32,811 bases of DNA from Gallionella sp. (GCA_030645775.1 JAUSLX010000018.1:1-32811); one strand, 5' to 3'; counted from the stretch's first letter, positions 8,601 through 15,407 are shown. Notes: generated by a model not told the origin, from the sequence alone. Program-made: numbers and translations.

Positions 8601-11486
8601 TGCATTGGCGGCGACTAGCGGGGCATTAGTGTTGACGGTTGCCAGATTCGTTATGGAAGTGCTCAGGGCTGCTGCTGCATCGGTCGCTGCTGTTTGCGCT
8701 GCGCTGGCTTGGGTGCTGGCTATGCCCGCATCAGTTGATGCGGTATTCGCAGCAGACGCTGCCGTAGAAACGGCGTTTGTTGCCGTAGAAACGGCAGTTT
8801 GTGCAGCGGTGGCCTGGGTGCCGGCTGAGCCCGCATCAGTAGCCGCAGTATTTGCAGCAGTTATTGCAGTAGTCACCGCTGTGCTGGCTGCGCCAACTGC
8901 GGTTTGTGCCGCAGCCGCTTGCGCGCTGGCCGTGCCCGCGTCGGTAATCGCAGTACTGGCCGCCGGTGTGACAGCAACAAGCGCAGTGCTGGCCGCGTAA
9001 GCCGCCGGCGATACGAGTGCAGCCTGTGTGCTTGCCGTGTTGGCGGCTGTTTGCGCCGCCGTTGCCGCTGCAACGGCATTATTCACATTAGTCAGACCGG
9101 TGGTTTGTGCTGTCTGCGCGCTGGTCAATGAAGTTGTCAGCGCAGTTTGCGCGCTGGTGGCGGCAGTCTGTTGTGTTTGCGCAATGGCGAGCTGTTGCTG
9201 GGCGATGAGCAGTTGTGCCTGCGCACCGACCAGATCGCCGGCCGCTTGTAACGTGGCGGCCTGGGTCGCAGCGGTCTGAGCAGCCAGTGCTGCGGTTTGT
9301 GCGGCTGCCGCTGCAGTTTGTGCGGCGGTCAGTTGCGCAGGGGCTGAAGTCTGTGCGGCGGTAATCGTGTTGTTCTGGACGGTTGCGGTGTTCAGGTTGG
9401 TATTGGCCGCAACCAGATTGGCCTGAGCCGTAGTCAGTGCGTTCTGGGCGGCAAGTTGCGCCGTGGTCAGGGCTGCATTCTGAGCGGTCGCGGTATTCAG
9501 GTTGGTATTGGCCGCAGTCAGATTGGTCTGAGCCGTGTCCAACGCGCTCTGGGCGGCAAGCTGCGCCGCAGTCAGGGCCGCATTCTGATTGGTTGCGGTG
9601 GTCAGGCTGGTGTTGGCCGCAGCCAGATTATTGTTCGCCGCAGTCAGCGCGTTCTGTGCGGCAAGCTGAGCCGCAGTCAGGGCAGCGTTCTGATTAGTCG
9701 CGGTGTTCAGACTGGTGTTGGCTGCAGCCAGATTGTTGTTCGCCGCAATCAGCGCGTTCTGGGCAGCCGTCTGCGCCGCAGTCAGACTCGCGTTATTCGT
9801 ACTGACAGGCGTCACCGCTCCTTGCACGGCGGTGTTGGCGCTCTGCAACGTGGTATTGGCGGCCTGGGCGGCAGCAAGCGCGGGCGCGGCAGTCGCATCG
9901 GCAAAAGTGGCGTTTGCCGCTAACTGGTTGGCTGCGGCAGTGGTCTGGGTGCTGGCAGTGCCAGCCGTTGCCGCTGCTGCCGCTGCATTGTCAGCAGCCA
10001 GTGTTGCATTTGCCGGGGTGAGTGTGCCCGCCGCAGTAACGACGGGGGTGGCTGTGCTGATATGTGAGCCGGCTGTTCCGATAGCCGTGGTGGCCGCTGT
10101 GGTTGCAACAGGCGCAAGTAAGCCCGCCGCAGTAACTGCCGTACTCGCCGTCCCGATATTATTGCCGGCTGCCAAGATAGCCGCGTCAGCAGGCGTGGTT
10201 GCAACAGGTGCCAAGGCATTGGCTGCCGTCACTGCAGTAGCCGCCGCATTGACATTCGTCGTGGCGGTCGATACTGCCGTTGCAGCTGACGTAGTGGCGA
10301 CAGGTGTTATCACAGAAACGCCTGAGTAGCTTGTAGCCGCACCGGTAACCAAGGGGTCGGCTGTCGCGATGGCCGTGGAGGCAGGAGCGGTATCAACCGG
10401 TGCCAGTGCCGCCAGCTGCGCGTTATCCGTTTGTGCGGTGTTTGCTGCAGCTTGTGCGCCAGTCGCTGCATTTGCCGCCGCATCGGCGGCGGTTTGCGCC
10501 TGAGCTGCGACCAAGCCCTGAGTAATCGTAAGGAGTTGCCCGGTGTTAGTTGTAGCTGTTCCAGTGGTAAGGTTCACATCTAAACCGGCAACTGTCGTGG
10601 TAGGCATAACTGTAGTCGGTGCCGGTGGTTCAACCACTTCCGCGACGGTGGTGGTTGTCATAGGCGGTGCGTTTGCGGCAGGCGCGCCCCCGGTGCGGGG
10701 AGCAGTGGTATCTACTACTGCTACCTCACGAATAGGCGGTGTTTCATCTTGTGTGGCTGAGTCGGTGCTGGTTTCCTGTGCAGCAGCTTGTTGCTCGGTT
10801 TCCGTCTCGCCGGCATTGACTCCAGGCGTAATGACAGGCGCGGGCGCAACGGTAAAGATGTTGGTGTTGAGCGGTTGCAGTTGCGGGGACTGGTTCAGAC
10901 TGCCTGCGAACCCCATTTGGTTGGGCCCCACGTTGAGCGTGCCCTCATTGGTGGTCATCGATGTTCCGCCTACATTCACCTTGCTGTAAGAGCCTGTGGG
11001 TGCAAGTTGTGCCAGAGGGCTGCCGGGGATAACGACCAGAGTCTCGTGGTCGGAGCCACGGATGCCGATGCTGGCTGTCGGGGTGGTGATGCGGTAGTTA
11101 TGTTTGTTCACCTGCCCGATAGCGCCGGTGATGGCGCGGAAACCGCCTTTGAATACCGAGAAGAAACTTTTTTCGCTGCCATCTTCCTTGCCGGCAAAAA
11201 CGAACTGGTCAAATTTCATCTGTGAATCCGGGCGAATTGCGATGAAGCCGCCGTCCTGCATTTTGATCTGTGCAGAGGATTTTGGCGCGGAGGTCAGCGT
11301 ATCGCCTTCATTGATGGCATCGCCTTTTTGCGCCGAACGGGCCTGGCCTGTCGGGTTGGCGATTTGCACATCTCCGCTGACGAACTGCACGTGTCCGGCT
11401 ATGGCCGCGTAAGCCGCCGGAGAGGCAGCCATGAAGCAGACGACCGTCAAACTCAGACAGGAAAATAATGTGTTAATGTTTTTCAT
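2637..11486 (-). CDS. Giant secreted FecR-domain protein with long Ala-rich regions and six C-terminal beta-rich modules (2949 aa)
   Basis: Single uninterrupted ORF; RBS GGAG upstream of ATG at 11486; signal peptide (MKNINTLFSCLSLTVVCFMAASPAAYAA); FecR-like region (GDVQIANPTGQARSAQKGDAINEGDTLTSAPKSSAQIKMQDGGFIAIRPDSQMKFDQFVF...TPTASIGIRGSDHE); internal repeats. Confidence 0.93.
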   Translation of the reverse strand: MKNINTLFSCLSLTVVCFMAASPAAYAAIAGHVQFVSGDVQIANPTGQARSAQKGDAINEGDTLTSAPKSSAQIKMQDGGFIAIRPDSQMKFDQFVFAGKEDGSEKSFFSVFKGGFRAITGAIGQVNKHNYRITTPTASIGIRGSDHETLVVIPGSPLAQLAPTGSYSKVNVGGTSMTTNEGTLNVGPNQMGFAGSLNQSPQLQPLNTNIFTVAPAPVITPGVNAGETETEQQAAAQETSTDSATQDETPPIREVAVVDTTAPRTGGAPAANAPPMTTTTVAEVVEPPAPTTVMPTTTVAGLDVNLTTGTATTNTGQLLTITQGLVAAQAQTAADAAANAATGAQAAANTAQTDNAQLAALAPVDTAPASTAIATADPLVTGAATSYSGVSVITPVATTSAATAVSTATTNVNAAATAVTAANALAPVATTPADAAILAAGNNIGTASTAVTAAGLLAPVATTAATTAIGTAGSHISTATPVVTAAGTLTPANATLAADNAAAAAATAGTASTQTTAAANQLAANATFADATAAPALAAAQAANTTLQSANTAVQGAVTPVSTNNASLTAAQTAAQNALIAANNNLAAANTSLNTATNQNAALTAAQLAAQNALTAANNNLAAANTSLTTATNQNAALTAAQLAAQSALDTAQTNLTAANTNLNTATAQNAALTTAQLAAQNALTTAQANLVAANTNLNTATVQNNTITAAQTSAPAQLTAAQTAAAAAQTAALAAQTAATQAATLQAAGDLVGAQAQLLIAQQQLAIAQTQQTAATSAQTALTTSLTSAQTAQTTGLTNVNNAVAAATAAQTAANTASTQAALVSPAAYAASTALVAVTPAASTAITDAGTASAQAAAAQTAVGAASTAVTTAITAANTAATDAGSAGTQATAAQTAVSTATNAVSTAASAANTASTDAGIASTQASAAQTAATDAAAALSTSITNLATVNTNAPLVAANAPVAAYNNPAVVTPDRFVGVLATVVTPTTGQYIEGYGPGAGFAGVGTANTSFVLDGAGNLVESRHAWYEETPASTATTQILVADANIKRTGGVAAEAFKLADNSIYGGRWTGGSLTVTDNTPGSAMYTPVPVFTRNLGNSSEHWAIMLTPATAYVQALTGTTSYTMASATSPTDALGNVGVLNSATLSANFTSQLVSAALNLGISAKTLDVQTPNMPINGSGFSTNNGVTATCTGCTGTYYANVGGMFAGDAAASAGLSYTLWAGAAPGATTPAADLIQGLVVFSTEVAPTVQPFATLAQTAATDAAAAATAAQNAATTALGNSTTLAGLGQVSTAPAVTAISTATTDVGAAGTAVSAATAINLATTLATATDNANAAQASALTASTLAGSAQTALTAHGVFADTTATTANTTIQDANSVLQTATTTVQAAAGTVTAQSTALSTAQGSASTALGTASTSLTTANTSLTAANIQNTAIVTAQGSITTPLTAVQTAAANAQVAATAAQTAADTAATLQAGGDLVGAQAQLLIAQQQLAIAQAEQTNAQTAQSAVATQLTNAQTAQTAAGNAVTVAANAATTAATNAGTASTQASAAQTAADNAAAALSTSTTNLVTVNTQAPIIASNAPIAAYNNPAVAGNFIAAAMFPVAVTGGFNEAFAPTNPLQPNTTYVLDVDGNLVEARNLPFQVQTNQNGNVLTPSITATTGADIKWSGGTAADTFKLADNSLYAGRWMGGTVTVTDNAVPTNVYTYTPAASLWAVILPPPAGYVPALVGTTTYNVAGSTKPVDAIGTLGILTNASLTANFTSQLVDAAVSLTMDTGTMAGTFNVSAVNMPIDFNGGFGVPNASALTTSCTTGTGTCAAGATGYSADLGGSFAGTSAASIGLSYNIWPTALSTDAAINSIMGLVAFSTATAPTTGTHPLAGNYGIDFMNPVTIAGGYNTGLHNNTLPMANTSIRLDGAGNLVKLFGTTYQEPGGSPYATTQLPPIVSLANANIAWSGGTAADYHQSTSGAVTFGRWEGGIVAVTDLSTTTPASFTTSLTGGTYGPTSSLWAYATGPANGFVQSLTGTTSYTKTAHTTPFDSQGGMGVLNSASLSANFTSQLVNAALNLTMNTGLLAGDTFDVAGNMPINSVSGSNSFKSASPPTVACTVGPCALATGESFLAEMSGAFVGATAVDAVLGYAVWLETPTSPADIVYGYVAFNTGVAPTVNLTGPLAAYVATNTAVAYTGAYGGSFNFIAAPGEITPVGNPTTFTQNYGNGSGYRRDVLNSPSTTTSPTTTTNGITFGVWETVTSVTATERRLMVPSQNGNMLLPSYMYGAEGYLDSAVVAGTTGPLAGTFSYNQVAATSYDSGSWAAGSLTRTTLSANFTSQTLSLGLSGTMGTDNWTLDSTNRPITFMNSTTGTGARFSDSAPVITVNASACATNCGGNVSGAFLGQNYAGAIVQYSLWDNNNLNLGGLVGFDRMPVTTNPTVSNGTPTTGGAFVVANSLQLASSPTVTTSYGLLTEWSGTNWLNTVEPVTGGVVHTAVGTGSGSINWGSWAEGSMAVSNFSYTPGFAQLHWITAPEPTPVYLAQVLTTTNAVYNFVDGDVTNMFSVSGGGHGTINGTTSLTANFATQTVAANLNLTVGGNTWAASTSNAPLEYSNGNILNAFSADSYRSPSQPGYLTVIVNPGTGQIVAGGSLNGQLVGAALDGAILKFNLVGVPAASTEWVQGVAALGAAVANDTATSYRVVLSSISEPMALVPTVMLGGAYNNAARVSTDINGHLTQFDDNSGGGSSTIQHVSGGYADQGSFTVGSDTVSWGRWTAGTVVNVQDRTSGVWQNNITLAGGAHAVVGSVATGPVSLPTSGTYTYNQVGGTSPTDQAGVAGTLNSATLSANFTAQTVDVGVNVTAGGATLNAAATSVPIMNRANFFTDSKMTGAGALAVTCTAGLCGTTNGGGIGGGFGGTGGVVAAITYGFEKGGLNAGTVNGVAVFQQVAAQ
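9375..9794 (-). repeat. Four tandem 105-bp (35-aa) repeats within the giant gene
   Basis: Protein units NASLTAAQTAAQNALIAANNNLAAANTSLNTATNQ / NAALTAAQLAAQNALTAANNNLAAANTSLTTATNQ / NAALTAAQLAAQSALDTAQTNLTAANTNLNTATAQ / NAALTTAQLAAQNALTTAQANLVAANTNLNTATVQ. Confidence 0.9.
10023..10310 (-). repeat. Three tandem 96-bp (32-aa) degenerate repeats within the giant gene
   Basis: ITPVATTSAATAVSTATTNVNAAATAVTAANA / LAPVATTPADAAILAAGNNIGTASTAVTAAGL / LAPVATTAATTAIGTAGSHISTATPVVTAAGT. Confidence 0.8.
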
Positions 11487-11507
11487 GATGACACTCCAAA
11501 CAAAAAA

Positions 11508-12986
11508 TTATTTGAAATCGCGGCGAACGGTCAACGAAACATCGGTGCGATCAAAGCTGTACAGGGAAAGGTTGGAATGCTTTCTGGAGAACGCTATTTG
11601 CGGTTTTATCGTCCAGAGCTTGTCAGGGTGCCAGTTCGCGGCGACAGTCAGGTCGTATAGTTTCTCGCTGCGATTGCTCATGATCAGGTTGTTCAGTTTT
11701 CCGTAATTGGCAGACTGCAAACCGGTACTGGCAATAACGTCCAGCTGTTCGGCGATAGCGGCCTGACCGCCCATGCGCAGGCCCTCAAAACGCTTCTTGC
11801 CGTCCGTGCGTCCGCCGTTGGGCAGGCCGGGAGAAACGACAGGCGCGACATCCAGCTCATTGCCCGCATAAATACTGCCGAACAGCGCATGCTTGCCACC
11901 CGTCATGATGTGTACCCAACCCGCACCCACTACCACTTGATCGGTGTTTCCCTCAATGCGCGCATCGGTGCCCGGCGAGGTGGGCGGAAAACCGGCTGCA
12001 CGATTCTGAGCATACTGGACAAAAGCACTCATCTGGTTGGCGGGGCTGAATGCATGCTGCCACTCGCCACCCACACCCAGGGAATCGCGACGCATGGAAT
12101 TGGCGGTATAAAGTTGTCCCAGGCTCAGGGATAGTTTGTACACATTCTGTTCGCGTGCATAAGTCACCCCGACACGACCCTCTGTGCTGATGGTGTCGTA
12201 GGCAGTCTGGGTCATATTGCCGTGCTGGCGCAGATCAGCCCCCGCATACACGCCCCAGTTGGCATTCAGGCTGTGGTTGATTTCACCGCCTGTATTAATA
12301 CCTTCATAAACGCCTGTAAGCTTGGCGCCCGGCGGCAATTGATTCCCCGGAAATAAGCCGCCCCAGGGTGAATTGGCTGCGAAGGTAAAAGTTTGTGTGC
12401 TGCTGTTGGCGATGTTGCTGTCGTGTCCTGCCACGCCCTCCACATAAGCACTAATGCGGGTTTTTTGGGCTTGCTCATGGCTGGCAATGGCATCCAGATA
12501 TTTTTGTATGGTGGCTTTGGCTAATTCGGGAGGGTTCTGACCCAACACGGTTTCGAATTCGGTTTTGGCGCGCAGCAGATCGCCGAGCTGATAATAGGCG
12601 CGCGCCATATCCAGACGCGCGCCGGCAAAATTAGGGTCCATGGTCAGCACGCGTTCAAACGCGAGTGTCGCTTTGTCTGCATGCCCGCTATCCAGTGCAG
12701 CGATACCGAACAGATAGTCGAATCGTATTTCACCGGAACGCTCGAATTCAAGCGGTTTAAGCAGAGTGTAAGCGGCGGCGGGATTGCCATTCTTGATTAA
12801 CGCATCGGCATCGCGCAAGGGTTGGTCGCGCGCATCCGGCGTGGTCAGGTCAGGCGGGGCGGTTAGCTGCCCGGGTTGGGCGGACTGTGGTGTTTCCTGT
12901 GCGGCATCGACTGGCTGTGCAACCACACTGCCGGCAAGCAACATCAATCCAGAGAACAACGAACTTGCAGAACGTATGAATTTCAT
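11508..12986 (-). CDS. TPR-containing outer-membrane beta-barrel protein, Slam (surface lipoprotein assembly modifier / T11SS)-like
   Basis: ATG at 12986 preceded by AGGGTG (ORF track starts at an upstream GTG, 12995). Signal peptide, TPR-like repeats (DALIKNGNPAAAYTLLKPLE, ALDSGHADKATLAFERVLTMDPNFAGARLDMARAYYQLGDLLRAKTEFETVL), then a ~310-aa barrel-like region starting AYVEGVAGHDSNIANSS and ending DVSLTVRRDFK. Confidence 0.7.
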   Translation of the reverse strand: MKFIRSASSLFSGLMLLAGSVVAQPVDAAQETPQSAQPGQLTAPPDLTTPDARDQPLRDADALIKNGNPAAAYTLLKPLEFERSGEIRFDYLFGIAALDSGHADKATLAFERVLTMDPNFAGARLDMARAYYQLGDLLRAKTEFETVLGQNPPELAKATIQKYLDAIASHEQAQKTRISAYVEGVAGHDSNIANSSTQTFTFAANSPWGGLFPGNQLPPGAKLTGVYEGINTGGEINHSLNANWGVYAGADLRQHGNMTQTAYDTISTEGRVGVTYAREQNVYKLSLSLGQLYTANSMRRDSLGVGGEWQHAFSPANQMSAFVQYAQNRAAGFPPTSPGTDARIEGNTDQVVVGAGWVHIMTGGKHALFGSIYAGNELDVAPVVSPGLPNGGRTDGKKRFEGLRMGGQAAIAEQLDVIASTGLQSANYGKLNNLIMSNRSEKLYDLTVAANWHPDKLWTIKPQIAFSRKHSNLSLYSFDRTDVSLTVRRDFK

Positions 12987-13024
12987 GACTGTCACCCTGA
13001 TAGTATTAAGCCTATACGCTGCTG

Positions 13025-13053
13025 AGTATCTGCCTATCTGGCAGCCTCGTCAA
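13025..13053 (-). promoter_or_regulatory. Candidate sigma70 promoter for the Slam-like/giant unit: TTGACG-N17-GATACT
   Basis: Minus strand -35 TTGACG (13053-13048), 17-nt spacer, -10 GATACT (13030-13025), about 40 nt upstream of the ATG. Confidence 0.6.
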
Positions 13054-13128
13054 CGACTGAATGGCGCTGGATTCGGTTTAACGGGCATGGCAAATTGCCA
13101 CCCTAAATAAGCCTAAAATCCGCAGTTG

Positions 13129-13250
13129 TCCACGAAAGTCACGAAAAAACACGAACATATTCATTTGTTTATACAATTTTGGCTTATCACCGATTCGGTG
13201 GACCATTAACCTAGGCTAATATTTTGATTTATTTCGTGTTTTTCGTGGAT
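13129..13250. repeat. Imperfect inverted repeat tccacgaaagtcacgaaaaaacacgaa ... ttatttcgtgtttttcgtggat
   Basis: Arms at about 13129-13155 and 13229-13250 are reverse complementary with small indels. Confidence 0.75.
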
Positions 13251-13384
13251 GAAAAGCTTTTTCAAGGATAATGAAACTCGTCATGCCCGAGCCCCCTCGC
13301 TACGCTCTCCCCCTTTCCAATTACCCCCTCGCTACGCTGGCGAAAATTACCGTGAAAACCCTGTGGTGTAAGCAGGCGTAATGG

Positions 13385-13418
13385 CTATAATGACTGCGCT
13401 TCAGTCATACACTGAAGC
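13385..13418 (+). promoter_or_regulatory. Consensus -10 box (TATAAT 13385-13390) followed by 5' stem-loop GCTTCAGT-CATAC-ACTGAAGC (13398-13418) upstream of the psiF-like gene
   Basis: Perfect TATAAT; perfect 8-bp inverted repeat starting about 8 nt downstream, near the expected TSS; -35 is weak. Confidence 0.55.
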
Positions 13419-13462
13419 ATCCCGGTCCGAGGGGATACAACCGACTAATCAAGGAGATATTC

Positions 13463-13780
13463 ATGAAAAAATTGATTGCATTGGCTTGTTTGGGATTGAC
13501 CGTGTCTGTATCTGCTCCTGTTTTTGCGGGTGCGCAACAGGACAAAATGAAAGGCTGCAACAAGGAAGCGAAAGCGGGCGCACTCAAGGGTGACGAACGC
13601 AAGGCTTTTATGGGTAAATGTTTGAAGAAAGACTATGTGTTGAAGGGTGAGGCGGCAGCCAAAACGGACGCCGCAGCGCCGCAACAGGACAGGATGAAAT
13701 CTTGCAATGTGGATGCCAAGGCCAAAGAGTTGAAAGGCGATGAACGTAAGGCATTCATGAAGACGTGTTTGAAAGGTTAG
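13463..13780 (+). CDS. psiF: PsiF-repeat family small periplasmic protein
   Basis: Signal peptide plus two PsiF-like repeats (QQDKMKGCNKEAKAGALKGDERKAFMGKCLK; QQDRMKSCNVDAKAKELKGDERKAFMKTCLK); RBS AAGGAG. Confidence 0.85.
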   Translation: MKKLIALACLGLTVSVSAPVFAGAQQDKMKGCNKEAKAGALKGDERKAFMGKCLKKDYVLKGEAAAKTDAAAPQQDRMKSCNVDAKAKELKGDERKAFMKTCLKG

Positions 13781-13798
13781 GGAAACGCTGATTAAATC

Positions 13799-13883
13799 GT
13801 CTTTGCGAGGAGCGCAGCGACGTGGCAATCCAGAATCCCTTTTAGATCAAAGCACTGGATTGCCACGCTTCGCTCGCAATGAC
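13799..13883. repeat. REP-like inverted pair (gtctttgcgaggagcgcagcgacgtggcaatccag ... ctggattgccacgcttcgctcgcaatgac)
   Basis: Two arms reverse complementary over about 29-35 nt, between psiF stop and terminator. Confidence 0.8.
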
Positions 13884-13935
13884 AACTTTAAGGAATAAAT
13901 CAGCATCACCTTAGGATAAACAGGCATAGGGGAAG

Positions 13936-13957
13936 GGCGCACGAGGTGCGCCTTTTT
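13936..13957 (+). terminator. Intrinsic terminator downstream of psiF-like gene
   Basis: GGCGCAC-GAG-GTGCGCC followed by TTTTT. Confidence 0.85.
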
Positions 13958-14057
13958 CATAGACGGGTCGGTCGCGTCTAATAATTCCCCGTGGGTCTTG
14001 CCGTGTATAATCCGCGCTTCGGCGCGCAACCTGCTGTGCCTAATTATTAAATATTTG

Positions 14058-15407
14058 ATGATCAAAAAATTTCTCAAACGCGTATTCAGCAAATCAGCCA
14101 AGGCTAAAAAAGTCGGCAATGCGCAGGTGATTCCGTTTGCCATGCATGGCGTTTCCCGTGAACAAATCAGTTATGGTGCCAAACGCGTGACAGATGGTTT
14201 GCAGGCAGCGGGCTTTCAGGCTTATGTGGTGGGCGGAGCGGTGCGCGATCTGTTGCTGGATAAAACGCCCAAGGATTTCGATGTGGCGACCGATGCCACG
14301 CCCGAGGAAGTCAAACGTGTGTTCAGGCGTTCACGCATCATCGGGCGGCGCTTTCGTCTGGTGCATGTGATGTTCGGCGAAGAGCTGGTTGAAGTCGCTA
14401 CTTTCCGCTGCATGATGGAGGCGGAAGATGCGCAGACCGACGAGCACGGACGCCTGTTGCGCGACAACGAATTCGGCGATCAGGAGCAGGATGCAGCGCG
14501 GCGTGACTTTACCGCCAACGCGCTGTTTTATGATCCGACCACTCAGGAAATTTTCGACTACCACCGTGGCTATCAGGATACCCGGGAGGGTGTGTTGCGC
14601 ATCATAGGCGACCCGCTGGTGCGCTATCGCGAGGACCCGGTGCGCATGTTGCGCGCGGTGCGACTGTCCGCCAAGCTGGGCATCAAGCTGGATGCGGCGA
14701 CCGCAGCACCCATTGCCGGGATGAAATCCTTGCTCGACAACGTGCCTGAGGCGCGCATGCTGGACGAAGTGCTGAAAATGCTGCTGTCGGGGCATTCGGT
14801 CGAGTGCATCCAGCAGTTGCGCAAGATGGAACTGCATCATGGGCTGCTGCCGCTGCTGGATGTGATCATGGAACAGCCGATGGGCGAGAAATTCGTCATG
14901 CTGGCGTTGAAAAATACCGATGAGCGCCTGGCGCAGGACAAGTCGGTTTCACCCGCCTTTCTTTTTTCTGCGCTGCTCTGGCATGAAGTGCTGGCAGCCT
15001 GGAATGCGCTGGTAGCGCAAGGCGAGCGTCCGGTGGGTGCGATGCATACGGCGATGGACGAGGTACTGGCAAAGCAAAAGAAAAAACTGGCCATTCCGCA
15101 CCGCCACGATGCGGTGATGAAGGAAATCTGGTTGTTGCAGCAGCGCTTCGAGCAGCGTGCCGGCCAGCGTCCGTACCGTCTGCTGGAACAGCCGCGTTTT
15201 CGTGCAGGGTTTGATTTTCTGTTGTTGCGCTGCGCCAGCAATGAAGTGGATAACGAGCTCGGACTGTGGTGGGATGAGTTTCAGGATGCCTCTGAGGCGC
15301 GCCGTCAGGAAATGCTGCAACCGGAAGGCGTGGGCGCGGCAGCCAAAAAACGTCGCCGCAAGCCGCGAAAAAAGCCGGATGTGCTGTCGGATGCGGTGAC
15401 TGAGTAG
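14058..15407 (+). CDS. pcnB: Poly(A) polymerase I
   Basis: Nucleotidyltransferase motifs VVGGAVRDLLLDKTPKDFDVATDATPEEVKRVFRRSRIIGRRFRLVHV, RRDFTANALFYDP; Arg/Lys-rich C-terminus; ATG at 14058 chosen (ORF opens at 13998). Confidence 0.93.
   Translation: MIKKFLKRVFSKSAKAKKVGNAQVIPFAMHGVSREQISYGAKRVTDGLQAAGFQAYVVGGAVRDLLLDKTPKDFDVATDATPEEVKRVFRRSRIIGRRFRLVHVMFGEELVEVATFRCMMEAEDAQTDEHGRLLRDNEFGDQEQDAARRDFTANALFYDPTTQEIFDYHRGYQDTREGVLRIIGDPLVRYREDPVRMLRAVRLSAKLGIKLDAATAAPIAGMKSLLDNVPEARMLDEVLKMLLSGHSVECIQQLRKMELHHGLLPLLDVIMEQPMGEKFVMLALKNTDERLAQDKSVSPAFLFSALLWHEVLAAWNALVAQGERPVGAMHTAMDEVLAKQKKKLAIPHRHDAVMKEIWLLQQRFEQRAGQRPYRLLEQPRFRAGFDFLLLRCASNEVDNELGLWWDEFQDASEARRQEMLQPEGVGAAAKKRRRKPRKKPDVLSDAVTE

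Noticed and set aside
9375-9794. CRISPR array
   Set aside because: 105-bp units are contiguous, in-frame coding repeats with no spacers
2637-11486. Giant gene as a TonB-dependent FecR anti-sigma system
   Set aside because: No FecI sigma factor or TonB receptor nearby, and the architecture (signal peptide + FecR + Ala-rich region + barrels) does not match an inner-membrane anti-sigma factor
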